Shown here piece by piece: positions 13,143 to 29,320 of a stretch of 64,000 nt of DNA. The first letter of the stretch is position 1. The number at the start of each line of letters is the position of its first letter. The notes under the pieces are model-generated. The model had not been told where the DNA came from. It made no database searches and saw only the letters and a list, made by a program, of their open reading frames with translations. This DNA comes from Pelecanus crispus (lineage: Eukaryota > Chordata > Aves > Pelecaniformes > Pelecanidae): NCBI RefSeq assembly GCF_030463565.1, contig NC_134660.1, positions 1,972,001 to 2,036,000 on the forward strand. The letters are read 5' to 3'. Both the position numbers and the translations under genes were made by a program.

Positions 13143-13148
13143 AATAAA
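13143..13148 (+). terminator. MLLT6: Candidate MLLT6 polyadenylation signal
   Basis: AATAAA in an AT-rich stretch with GT-rich sequence downstream. Neighbouring AATAAA hexamers at 13024-13029 and 13235-13240 are alternatives. Chosen by position only; the true cleavage site is unknown. Confidence 0.4.
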
Positions 13149-13260
13149 AGAGAAAGAATGTGTATATTTTTGGCAATTTAAGGTAATGTAGCTAAGATAT
13201 ATTTTTTTCACGCTGCTTGACTGTTCTTTATTATAATAAATAATATTAATATTAATATCA

Positions 13261-15464
13261 AAGACTTTTTCAATACAGCTAAGGTTTCAAACATGCAAAC
13301 GAGAAGAGGGTCTGCGTGATTAGCTTCCCGTGCACGTGCCGAGCGCGGTCCCGTTGTCCGCAGCGCGGGAGCTGCACGCCCGGCCCCGTCCCGAGCGGGC
13401 GACGCTCTCGAGGCAGCGGCGAGGCCCAGGGAGGGTTCTCAGCCTGGCTTTGCACCCCAGCGACGACGGGCGACCGAGGAGCAGCTGGGTGCTGTTCCTT
13501 AGCAAAAAGGCCCCTCCCAAAAGAACAGCGGTAGCCCGCGCTGATCCGCAGAGATGCCCAAAACCACACTTTCCAGCTGGCTCCTCCGTCCGCCCCTCTC
13601 CCAAGAGTTTGTTTCTCCTCAAAGGGAAGCGCCCGCGCTGTTTCTGCTTTGTTCCGTTTCTGGGTGACGAGGTCTCCTCCACTACGGTTTGGAGAGGTGG
13701 CCTGCTCTTGAGAAAACCAGCTTCCCCTCTCCAGCGCTCAGCTCTTGATCTGGCTTGGCACTTCGACGGGCCGTGCTTCAAAGCCGCGTGCTTTTCTGTC
13801 TCGTAGCCCGCAGGCGCCATGGCTCTGCCTTCTCTTTCCGCTTCTCAATCACAGGCGGGTTTTACTGACCTTGTGCTTTTCCCCAGCCACACGTGCCCAC
13901 ATCCCATGGGTGAGGTGGGTTCTGCTTGCCTTCTGGCTTCACGGGCTCCTTTAAAAGGCCCAGGAGAAGTCCTCCCCCGGAGCCGATCCTTCTGCAGTGC
14001 TTTTCTCTCCCTTACTGACCAGCAGTCAGCATTGCCACCTGGGGCGGGGGGGAATCGGAAGCCAAAGCATTTGCCCAGGTTTCTCCAGACAGCCCAAGAG
14101 CTGTCAGGAAGGGAGCTCAGAGTGAACTGGAGACGCACGGGTTGAGAGTTTTATCTTTCAGAGAGGTTTTGGTCAGTCAAAGGGCCATCCAGAGGAAGCA
14201 GAATTTGGCATGCAAAGGCTGGTCTTGCGGAATTGGCTCATCGAACGCTCTGGGTCTTTGCAGGGAACTTCCAGCTGGTTTTTGAAGGGAAAAGGCGGTT
14301 TGGTGGCCGGCTCTGAGGACTCGGCTGCTCTCTGCAGCAGCTCGTAGCTGCAAAGCCTCTTCTGCACCCGCGAGCGGTTAGTGCTGGGGTGCAGGCTGGC
14401 AGGGAGAAGCAGGGGATGCCTGCGGAGCACCAGGGTCATGGATCCAGTTCTGCTGCGTTTCTTGGAGCCCCAAAATATGAAAAAGCTGAATATTTCCACA
14501 GAGTTATGTTGGCTTATTCCTGGCATGGTTCTTCTCTTTCCACTGTTTGGCTCTTAGTAGCATTTCTGTTCCTGTTTTGCATGGATGGGGACTGGAGAGG
14601 CAGGAGAGGAAGGTGCTGAGCGATGTTTGATGGTTTTGTGCCCAACGAGCAGGTCATGGCACTTCTTGGACCAGGATAACGGGAGAAACGCATCTATAGC
14701 GGGTGCATGAAACGCGGCTGTCCCAGCAATCCTGCGCAGAGCCCCTCTCTTCCACAAGCTCAGATCCTACGTGCTCGGCTCCAGGTCTCTCCCCACGGGT
14801 CACCGGTGTCACCTGGACGTAGCTCTTGCAGGAACGGCGGCTCCCTCAGCCCTGGCACCCGCCGAGCTCTGCAAACCCCAGGTTTTCTCTCTGCTTCCAC
14901 GCTGGCACAGTGCTCCAGCTGCGAGCCGGCTGCCCCAGCGGGACAGGGCTGGTTCAGGCTCCGGCACCGTCCCTGCGGACCGCAGGGATGCAGATGGCTT
15001 GAGCCCCTTGGCTCCGTACCAAAGACAATAAAGACATAGATGAGATCTTCTCACGTGCTCAGTAGGAGCCTCCCGAGGAGACATACCAAGCAGATGGTGT
15101 CATACATTTTGGGGTGAAACGTTCGGGCCAGTTGGCAGGGCGAGAGGTGACCATGCCTGAAGCGAGCAGGGATCCAGGCCGCTGCGGTGGCGGAGCGGAT
15201 CCCTCGGGAGCTCGGAACAGGCTGCAGTTGTTTGGCATGACCGGCAGATTGGAGCTGGGACACAGAAGCTTTCGGGCTGCAGAGGAGAGCTGGAGAAAGG
15301 GACGTCTGCCTGGGGGCTTCTCTGTTCAGCGCCAGTCCAGCCCTTGGTCTAAAGCTCCTGCCTGTCCCCAAGACCTCTCTGAAGGACAGCGTAGGCACAG
15401 CTTGCACCAGGGGCCCGCTGCGCACAGCGGCGGTGCCAGTCGCTCCAAAAAAACCTTTCAAGTT
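13261..15464. other. Intergenic, no gene recognised
   Basis: GC-moderate sequence between the probable MLLT6 3' end and the first solo LTR. Overlapping short frames on both strands match no family I know. An AATAAA occurs near 15028. Confidence 0.5.
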
Positions 15465-16032
15465 TGTCATGGTTTAGCCCCAGCCAGCGGCTCGGCACCA
15501 CGCAGCCGCTCGCTCACTCCCCCTGCCCCGATGGGATGGGGGAGAGAATTGGAGAAGTAAGAGTGAGAAACACTCCTGGGGTGAGATAAGAACAGTTTAA
15601 TAATTGAAATAAAGTAAAATAGTAATGATAATAGTAACAGTATAATAATGATAATAATAATAATGATATCCAAAGCAAGTGATGCACAATGCAATTGCTC
15701 ACCACCCGCTGACCGACGCCCAGCCCAGCCCCGAGCAGCGATCGCTGCTCCCCGGCCAACCCCCCCAGTTTCTATACTGCCCATGACGCCGTACGGTATG
15801 GAACAGCCCTTGGGCCAGTTTGGATCAACTATTCCGGCTGTGCCCCCTCCCAGTTTCTTGTGCCCCTGGCAGAGCATGGGAAGCTGCAAAGTCCTTGACT
15901 GGTGCAAGCAGCACTGAGCAACAACTCAAACATCAGCGTGTTATCAGCATTATTCTCATGCTAAATCCAAAACACAGCACTGTGCCTGCTACTAGGAAGA
16001 AAATTAACTCTATCCCAGCTGAAACCAGGACA
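15465..16032 (-). mobile_element. Solo LTR 1 of an avian endogenous retrovirus
   Basis: A 568-bp element with terminal TG...CA on the plus strand (TGTCATGGTTT to CCAGGACA), flanked by a perfect 5-bp duplication AAGTT (15460-15464 and 16033-16037). The homologous 18500 copy shows that the transcribed strand here is minus. On that strand it has a TATA-like TATAGAAA and an ATTAAA poly(A) signal (plus-strand TTTAAT at 15596-15601), with ATT microsatellite between. There is no internal viral sequence on either side, so it is a recombined solo LTR. The 5-bp duplication is typical of ERVL-type integrases, but the family name is not assigned. Confidence 0.93.
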
Positions 16033-16559
16033 AAGTTAAAGCCTGGTTTGGTTGCACGCCCCTCTCCAGTGCACGCGTCGCCCCACCCAGATGGGGATAG
16101 GGGCTTTGCTCTGTTTGCCGGTGCGGACGCCTGCATCGCCTGCCACCTCCCATGCTCTGCTGTCACGGACGCCTGCGTCGCCTGCCAGCTCCCAGCCTGG
16201 CTGGGGCCGAGCGGGCAGCCCTGCGCCCAAAGTGGTTTTTCGAGGGCTCTCTTCCAACCCAGCCGGTCCGTCAGAGCTGGCAGCTCACGCTGCTTCGTTA
16301 TTTACCATTGCCCTTGGTATATGCTGTGCTGTGCGGTTTCTTAAGCCCATGTAAGTAAAAATAATCAAGTGCCTGTGATCAAAAAAGCCTCGAGGCAGGG
16401 AGCTGAATGGGTCCCCGGTGCCTCTCCTTTGTGCATTTCATCTAAGAAATGGAGTTGTCATAAAGGCTGTGGATGTCACCTTTGCAGGAAAGGGTGAGGC
16501 AGCAATAATTTTCATAGTAACTTTGCAGCAGTGTGTCTGGAACTGCAATTCAGAGGTGC

Positions 16560-16612
16560 CCTCTCTGCTCCCATTTTCCAGATGGGGAAGCAGAGGCACA
16601 GAGAGGAGGAAT
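16560..16612 (+). repeat. L2/MIR-like ancient repeat core
   Basis: Contains CCCATTTTCCAGATGGGGAA followed by GCAGAGGCACAGAGAGG, closely resembling the conserved 3' segment of ancient L2/MIR-type elements. Recognised by eye only. Confidence 0.5.
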
Positions 16613-18320
16613 TTGCTCGGGAGCCCGGTCTCCTGCGCTTTGCTCTTCCCGCCCCTCCACCCAGCAAAGGGCCCCCGGCTCCGTGGTACCCACCAGCGGG
16701 AAGCGTGGGCTCCTGGGTGTCCCTCGTGGCTGCAGTCCCGCAGGGAAGCCTCCTGGGAGCCCGGGATGCAGAGGCAGCCCAAGAGCTGGCAGCTTTGCAC
16801 AGCTGCCGGCCCTTCTGCTCTTTATAGCGGAGCATAACGGGCCCAGCCCAGCTCCGTGCCCGTCAGGGGCAGCGAGGGCAGGTGGAGCCTTTCCTTCAGC
16901 TCCGTGGGTTTTGCGTGAGGACCCTCAGCACAGAAAATCCCCTCCTCAACCCACTGCTGCCTGCCTCAGGACACCAGAGCCCGGCATCGCTGCGGAGGAC
17001 AGGCGGGGGTAGGTGGGTGGGAGCAGCAGCAGCGGTGCTACAAGGAAAGGTTTGGGTTTTTTGCTGGTGAGGCTTTCGGCGAGGTTGTGCTCAGAGGGTT
17101 TGGTTCGGGCTCGGCCGAATCGCACGCCCCCTTTTAGCCCTGACGGGCTCCCCCGCGCAGCTCCTGCCGCAAACCCGCTGCTCAAACCGGAGCAACGTCT
17201 CGCCTGATGGAGGGAGGGAAGCTTCACGTGGGTTGTTTTTTTTTTTAATTGATATTTCGAAAACTATCAGAATTTGAAGAAATTGGTTTGTGCTACTGAT
17301 GCTTAAAAAGTAGGAAAAATGGAAAAAACCTGTTTAGTTAACGATTATCATTTTAACTTTGGAAAGTCATCAGGATCCTGCCCAGCAGCGCCGATCTGTG
17401 ACCGCGCTCCAAATTACGTCTGACATCGCAGCTGAAGGGTAAAGTGCAGAAAACCCCTCCAGGGCCTGGTTTGTATTTTTAATTTAAGCAGCAAATGCAA
17501 AGTTTTAGCACCTTGCCTGGGCTGTAGGGAGCCTCGGCTGACGGCCCCCCGTGGATGTAGCCTCTGCAAGACGGTTTAATCAGACGGCGCTTGCAGAGCT
17601 AAAAGCCGCAGCGAGCAGGAGGGGCCCTGACCCAGGTTTCGGGGGGATCCCACCAAATGATCGGCTGCAGACAGGTCCCTGCCTCGCCACGGCCTGGGCT
17701 GCTCCGGCCCCTCGGTAGCTGCGTGGGAAAGTGGAGAAGCTGCCGGGGTCCGCCGCTGCTCAGGACAGCCCCCACCCGCGGGCGCAGCCTGGATTGCCGA
17801 GGGCTTGGAGCTCGTCCGCAGAATCCGGAGGGCTCCCCGCGGCAAAGCGCGGCCAAAGAGGGATGAGCATGGAAAGCGAGCGGGGAGAGAAGCGGCCAGC
17901 TGCAAATACGAGAACATAAATGCATAAGGGGATATTTGTATGGTTGTTTTGGTTTTTTCCTAAGAAAACGTTTTTGTTTGAAAGCTACCCGGGCAGATCT
18001 GTAGCCGGGAACTTGCTTACGTATCTCTACAACTGCCGTGTGTCGGCGTCTTCCGCGCTCGCTGTGGGAGGCTGGCGGGGAGGACGCTTTCCGTTTTAAT
18101 TTCTTCCTAAGGACAAAAACCAACTCAGGTGCTAAGGGCAGCAGGATGTCTTAGAAAACCGCGCCTGTTGACCCTTCTTCTGTCTTCAGCGGGAAGTCAG
18201 CGAGCCTCATTGGCTCTCCGTTGTGTGTAACGCAAATAACATCTTTGTATCATTGATGTATTTGTATGACAGGTATTGTCGCAGTCCTTGTTCTTTTTAT
18301 TAAAAGAATGTTTTCAAAAA

Positions 18321-18326
18321 AATAAA
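18321..18326 (+). terminator. Candidate distal poly(A) signal
   Basis: AATAAA after a T-rich stretch and ATTAAAAG, in UTR-like AT-rich sequence 8.7 kb past the MLLT6 stop. It may end an extended MLLT6 transcript, or be fortuitous. Confidence 0.25.
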
Positions 18327-18499
18327 AAGTAGGCTAAAAAGAGCCGCTTCCGTGTCCGCTGGTTTTCCCGGTGTTCTGGGCAGGCGGCAGCGCTCCGTGT
18401 GCCGCGGCAGGACGAGGCCGCTCCCGAACGCCTCGCAGCCCCCCGGTAATCCGGAAAGCCCAACCCGCGGCGGGCAGCTGGGCTGCGGAGTGACACGAG

Positions 18500-19060
18500 T
18501 GTCCTGGTTTCGGCTGGGATAGAGTTAATTTTCTTCCTAGTAGCTGGCACAGTGCTGTATTTTGGATTTACATGAGAATAATGCTGATAACACGCTGATG
18601 GTTGAGTTGTTGCTCAGTGCTGCTTGCACCAGTCAAGGACTTTTCCGCTTCCCATGCTCTGCCAGGGGCACAAGAAACTGGGAGGGGGCACAGCCAGAAT
18701 AGTTGATCCAAACTGGCCCAAGGGCCATTCCATACCATGTGACGTCATGCCCAGTATAGAAACTGGAGGGGTTGGCCGGGGAGCAGCGATCGCTGCTCGG
18801 GAACTGTCTGGGTGTCGGTCGGCGGGTGGGGAGCAATTGCATTGTGCATCACTTGCTTTGGATATTATTATTGTCATTATTATATTGTTATTATTATCAT
18901 TATTATTTCACTTTATTTCAATTATTAAACTGTTCTTATCTCACCCCAGGAGTGTTTCTCACTCTCACTCCTCCAATTCTCTCCCCCATCCCACCGGGGC
19001 AGGGGCAGTGAGCGAGCGGCTGCGTGGTGCTGAGCTGCTGCCTGGGGCTCAACCACGACA
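18500..19060 (+). mobile_element. Solo LTR 2 of the same avian endogenous retrovirus family
   Basis: A 561-bp element, TGTCCTGGTTT to AACCACGACA, homologous over its whole length to the reverse complement of the 15465-16032 copy. Flanks are ACGAG (18495-18499) and ACAAG (19061-19065), a 5-bp duplication with one G-to-A change at a CpG. Visible promoter parts are a perfect palindromic CRE, TGACGTCA (18740-18747), a TATA-like TATAGAAAC just downstream, an ATT microsatellite (about 18862-18909) and ATTAAA (18924-18929). No internal viral genes are next to it. Confidence 0.93.
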
Positions 19061-19901
19061 ACAAGACAGCGAATTTCCAACCTCCTCCGTTGCAAATGTG
19101 CAGAGGTGGATGTTCGGATGCCTCCAAGGCACGCTGTGCGCCGAGGCAATGAACTTGGGGCTCGGCGTTTGGGAGTTGCTGCCCGGAGGGGAGTTTTCTA
19201 CCCCTGCCCCGGGGACGGAGGCGCTGGGGAAGAGCCCTCGGGGCGGGGGGCACTTCGGAAAGGCAAATAAAATGCCCTTGGGGTGGGGTTTGTCATTCTA
19301 CCATTCTACGACATTGGGCTCGACGCCTCTGCAGGGCGACGCGCTGGGCGCCCGGGCCAGCCCCTCGCTGCCGCGGGAAGCTGGGGCGGTGGGTGCCGAG
19401 CGTGGGGTCCCCCCCGCAGGACCGCGGGGGGCCGGGGGCGCTGACCCCCGGGCCGGGTGGGCTCCTGCCCCCGGGGGCAGCTCGCCACGGCCGCCCGCAG
19501 AGCTCGGTCATTGCAGCTGTCAAAAAAGCGCATTTTTTCCCCGTAGTGAAATGTTTAAATAAAGACGGGGGGGCGTGGGGGGAGCCCAAGCTTTTGATAG
19601 ATGGGGGGGGGGGCACCATGTGGCGAGCAGAGGGGGGACCCCCCCCGCCTGCAGCTCCGTGGGGGGGCCGGGGCGAACCCCCCAAACCCCGCGGCGGGGG
19701 GAGATGGGGGGGGCGGCACCAAAGGGCTCTGCACGCCCCGCGCCCGCTTCGACCGGACCCCCCGGGGGGGCCGCCGGGCTGGGGGCGAGGGGGAACCTTT
19801 CTGCAGCGAGCAGCCCGGCTCCCCCGAGCCCGGCCCGCCCGTTCCTTCCGGCGGGGCCGGGGGCGGAGCCGCTCCCGGGAAGGTGACCGGCTGCGGGGGC
19901 C
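19061..19901 (+). promoter_or_regulatory. CISD3: CISD3 upstream region / CpG island
   Basis: CpG density rises sharply from about 19320 and continues through CISD3. No TATA box is seen, which fits a housekeeping CpG-island promoter. At 19295-19312 two copies of CATTCTAC resemble the octamer repeats ending avian CR1 LINEs, but this is too short to call. An AATAAA at 19265 lies just upstream. The start site is not determinable by eye. Confidence 0.5.
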
Positions 19902-20582
19902 ATGGCGCTGCTGAGGCCGGCTGCGCTTGTGACACTGATGAGCGCCGCGGCGGGCGGCGGCCGGGGGCGCCGGGCCCCCCCGGGGGGGCTGCAGAGCCCT
20001 TCGCTCTCCTCCTCGGCCCCCCCGCAGCCGCTGATCGCCGCCAAGCAGCCGTTCCCGGTGGAGCTGAAGGCGGGGAAGAAGTACGGCTGGTGCGCCTGCG
20101 GGCACAGCAAGAGCCAGGTCGGACCGGGGGGCTCCGCTCCCACCCCCGGCCGGGATGCGCGGGGAGGCGGCCCCACGGGGACCCCCGGCCCGGGGGGTGG
20201 GGGGGGGCTCGGAGGCTCCGCCGCCCCCCCCCGGGGCTCCCGCAGCACCCCAATGCCTGGGGGATGTGCTGGGCCCTGGGCAGCGCAGGCTGGGGGGGCA
20301 TGGAGGGGTCGCGGTGCCCCCCGTTTTGTGCCCGGAGCGGGGGAGAAGAGCGCAGGCACCCCCCAAACCCCCCCCGTCACCTGCCCCCCGTTTGCTTTGC
20401 AGCCCTTCTGCGACGGCACCCACAAGACAGCGGCCCCGGGGATCTCCCCGCTGCGCTTCACCCCGGAGAAGGACGGGACGGCCTGGCTCTGCGGGTGCAA
20501 GCGCACCCGCTGCCCCCCGTACTGCGACGGCACCCATAAGGACGAGGCCGTGCAGGGCGCCCGGCTCCCCGCGCAGCCCTGA
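19902..20582 (+). CDS. CISD3: CISD3, mitochondrial CDGSH iron-sulfur protein (MiNT/Miner2)
   Basis: Two exons: 19902-20117 (donor CAG|GTCGGA) and 20403-20582 (acceptor TTTGCAG), 131 residues. The product is a soluble mitochondrial matrix 2Fe-2S protein with two CDGSH domains in one chain, involved in iron and redox homeostasis (family knowledge). Both motifs are visible, CACGHSKSQPFCDGTH (ligands C64, C66, C75, H79) and CGCKRTRCPPYCDGTH (C102, C104, C113, H117), giving the 3Cys-1His coordination twice. The N-terminus is rich in Ala, Arg and Ser and lacks acidic residues, as expected of a matrix-targeting presequence. The start at 19902 lies in a good context (GGCCATGG) and gives the family length. 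The single 285-bp intron is extremely C/G-rich. The gene is tail-to-tail with PCGF2. Confidence 0.95.
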   Translation: MALLRPAALVTLMSAAAGGGRGRRAPPGGLQSPSLSSSAPPQPLIAAKQPFPVELKAGKKYGWCACGHSKSQVGPGGSAPTPGRDARGGGPTGTPGPGGGGGLGGSAAPPRGSRSTPMPGGCAGPWAAQAGGAWRGRGAPRFVPGAGEKSAGTPQTPPVTCPPFALQPFCDGTHKTAAPGISPLRFTPEKDGTAWLCGCKRTRCPPYCDGTHKDEAVQGARLPAQP

Positions 20583-20978
20583 CACGGCTGCACCCCGCCG
20601 GGACGGAGGTCACGGAGCCCACGGGAGCTCGGGGCCGCAGGGATGCTCAGCCCTCTGGGGAATGGGAGGGAGCGGGGAGGCGATGCCCAGCTCCCACCCC
20701 AATTAACCTTAATTACCGAGCCCGGAGGGCTGCAGAAAACCAGCCTGACCCCACCGTGGGGACAGCAATTTTGCTTTCTGCCCCGCTGGGGCCCTGCCAG
20801 GGATAAGGAGGGCTCAGCAGTGGCTGGGGGGGGGAAAAAAAAAAAATCCGCTGGATAATGGGACTTTCAGGAGTGGTTTCGCACTGCCGGAGCTGTGGGT
20901 GCCCATCGGGATGCGGGACGGAGGGACCCTGGCAGCTGCATCTGTATGCGCAGACGAAGGGAAGGACGGTCTGCAGCA
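20583..20978 (+). other. CISD3: CISD3 3' UTR and intergenic gap
   Basis: Follows the TGA at 20580-20582. No canonical AATAAA precedes the PCGF2 3' end. The nearest plausible hexamer on this strand is ATTAAA at 21060-21065, inside the region transcribed from the other strand. Confidence 0.45.
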
Positions 20979-20984
20979 TTTATT
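20979..20984 (-). terminator. PCGF2: PCGF2 polyadenylation signal
   Basis: TTTATT on the plus strand, i.e. AATAAA on the minus strand, about 2.1 kb past the PCGF2 stop. Confidence 0.6.
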
Positions 20985-22855
20985 ACATTTACAAAGCTGT
21001 ATAGTTATACAAATGTTTAACCAATAACGATATATGAAGATCAGAATATATTACAAGACATTAAAACGTCGTACAGGATGCAAACATACAGAGCAATTTG
21101 GTTTGTACCATATAGGAAAAAACAGAAAACAAAACAACCCCCCCAAAGAGCCCCACACAAACCCCAGACCGAGGCACTTCAGCTGCCTCCCTCAGTCCAT
21201 TCTGGCCTATTTACAAGGAGAAAAGGGGTGTCCAAGTCGAGACGAACGGAGCCCCCCGACATGCTTCGAGCCCCTCGCCCAGCCCTGGGGTGGGGTGAGA
21301 GGAACGCAAGGGCCCCCGCCGCAGGGAGCCTCCCCGGGCCCCATCCCCGGCGCCCGGAGGGCAGCGGAGCCCGGGGCTGTGCTATAGCAAAGGTGCCGCT
21401 GGCGAGTCCGTGATGGGGGTGCGGTACTTCCAAAAAAAAAAAAAAAAAAAAATTTAAAAAAAATACCATAACAACATCCCATGTTTCCTGACCTTTGGAG
21501 TCGGGCTGTTCATACAATTCCCGTGCCGCTTTCCTTTGGTTCTCACCGTGCCGTCGCGGGCGGCCGCAGCCGCTGCCGGGCCGTGGGGTGCCGTCCGGGC
21601 GCTGCAGGCACTTGCTTTTTTTTTTTTTTTTTTGTCATTCATCCCCCTCCCCAGCAAGAGATGGAGAGAAACCCCTGGGGTCTGCACTCCCCGGGGCTTG
21701 TGTGCTTTTTTTTTTTTTTTGTCAATGTAGAAAGTTGGTCCCTTCCCCGGAGCGCACGGGCAGCCAGCGACGCCAGTGCCGCTCCGCTCCCGCCCGAAAC
21801 ACGGCAGCACCTTCCCACGCTCGCCCCTCACCGAAGCCTCCTGGCTAAAGGCACTGTAGTCTTATATTTTTATTTTTTCTTAAAAAAAAAAACCAAAACA
21901 CCCAACATGGGGGCAGGAGAAGAGGGTGGGAAGGGCAGGGTGGGGGGACAAAAAAGAAATGTTCTGAAATGTGGCGTTGAAGCCATGGGGGTGAGCGGGG
22001 AGCCGGCAGCGTGGGGGTCCCGCACCCCCAGACCGGGTGCTGCACCCACCCTGCGCTTGGGCAGGGCAGCGGCGTTTGAAGCCCCTGGATCCCACGCAGA
22101 CTCACCCAGCGCTGCCAAAGCAGCCCCCGACGGTTTAGATGCCCCCCCAGCCAAAATTTGCCAGCAGTGCCCGGCGCTGTTGGCACCCGGCACTGCCCGT
22201 CTGCCCCGGGGAGGTGGCAGCTCCCTCGGAAAGGAAAAAATATTTAGCGGGGATTGTGCTCCCCCCCCCGGTACGGCTGGCCCTTCACCGCCAAGTTGCA
22301 AGCATAATTTTTTTAAGCTGGGGGGCAATAAAAAAAAAAAAAAAACCCCAACCAAAACCAAAGAGCCTACTTACTGTGCATAAAGGGAAGCGTCTGTGTG
22401 AGGCTTTGCTAGATCAGAGCCTGAAACACCGTCCAGAGACAGACAGGAAAAGCAAAAAAAGGAACAGAAACATGCACGGCAAGGCAAAGCTGCGGGGGGC
22501 AATGCAGTGAGCAATGCGCGGTGCCAACAAATGGACCCCCGGTCCCAGCGGGCCACAGGCACCGTGTTAGCAAACCTGGTGCCCAAAAAACCCCAAATGA
22601 ACACAGAAAAAGCAAAAAAAACCCCAGGGCATGGCAGAGCTGGAGGGCAGTTTTTTTGGCTTCTGTGCTTGGCCCTTACCTGTGCTTGGCCCTTACCTGT
22701 GCAGCCGGGCGTCCCCGCTCACGGCCCCGTCTCGCTCCGAGCAGGCGCGAGGGGAGAGGGATGGGGAGGAGAGTGAAAAGCGTTAGAGAAAATGAGCAAG
22801 GAAGGCGGCAGCGCCTGCGTGGCTCCCAGCTCCGGCATGCAGCTTACATTAAGTT

Positions 22856-22896
<41 letters not shown>

Positions 22897-23078
22897 TTAA
22901 AAATATTCAACCACATTTATGTGTCTTATTTGCATTTTAAATTAATCTGGTCAATCAATAGAAAATAAGTATGTATAATTTTTTTTTCTCCCTATGTACA
23001 CATATATATTTATATATGTATATATATAATATATATAGATATATAAAACCCAGCCAGGAGTCCCTGTTTCGTCGTCGT
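20985..23078 (-). other. PCGF2: PCGF2 3' UTR, rich in homopolymer tracts
   Basis: 2.1 kb between the stop codon (23079-23081) and the poly(A) signal. It contains A or T runs of 21 (21432-21452), 18 (21616-21633), 15 (21706-21720) and 30 nt (22863-22892), a TA microsatellite at about 23001-23044, and a Pumilio-type UGUACAUA (minus strand of 22993-23000). Confidence 0.7.
22863..22892. repeat. 30-nt poly(A)/poly(T) run
   Basis: Uninterrupted A30 on the plus strand within the PCGF2 3' UTR (T30, i.e. U30, in the transcript). Confidence 0.95.
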
Positions 23079-28944
<5,866 letters not shown>

Positions 28945-29294
28945 TTAGCGGCCGCTTCGTGCCAAGGATGGGACCTGCGGGACCCACTTCAGCCTTTAAT
29001 GGACAAATGCAGGGCAGGCTGGGGGTGCCGGGTGCTCCCCCTGATGTGCCGCACTTGGCCCTGGGAGCACTGGGGCAGCCCCAGCCCTGCACCCTGCCAG
29101 CTCCGGGGGTGCACAAGCAGCACCCCCACACCTCCCCGTGCAGCCCCCGGCCCCAGGCACTGCCCAGCTCCCTCTGCCTCATGTTTGCATCTTCTGGGGG
29201 TCCCCAAGTGGGTCCCCACCACGCTGAGACGCCTCTGAGAGGGGACAAATCACCCCTGTTAGCCAGCCCCTTGCCTGCAGCTCCCCGGGCTCTG

Positions 29295-29320
29295 CACACA
29301 CACACACACACACACACACA
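29295..29320. repeat. CA dinucleotide microsatellite
   Basis: (CA)13 on the plus strand in the PCGF2 first intron, followed by further irregular CA/GT-rich sequence to about 30190. Confidence 0.9.

Larger units (their letters stand above)
9614..13260 (+). other. MLLT6: MLLT6 3' UTR (probable extent)
   Basis: Follows the TAA at 9611-9613. No other gene is recognised for several kilobases. It contains an AT microsatellite at 11331-11360 and AATAAA hexamers at 11368, 13024, 13143 and 13235. The right boundary is inferred from the last cluster of signals and from the roughly 4 kb 3' UTR I recall for the mammalian gene. A much longer form reaching 18326 cannot be excluded. Confidence 0.55.
16033..18499. 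other. Intergenic spacer between two inverted solo LTRs
   Basis: 2.47 kb lacking any gene I recognise. The part at 17225-17360 and 18230-18330 is AT-rich and UTR-like, ending in AATAAA at 18321-18326, a possible distal MLLT6 poly(A) site. Confidence 0.5.

Noticed and set aside
19295-19312. Possible CR1 3' end (two CATTCTAC octamers)
   Set aside because: Only two degenerate copies and no adjoining CR1 body recognised; noted in the CISD3 upstream entry but not called.
18624-19562. 312-codon frame beginning inside LTR 2
   Set aside because: Starts in non-coding LTR sequence and continues into GC-rich flank; no retroviral or host domain.
19293-20593. Antisense frames of 430 and 357 codons over CISD3
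   Set aside because: Shadow of a GC-rich gene; the sense strand contains both CDGSH domains with correct splice sites.
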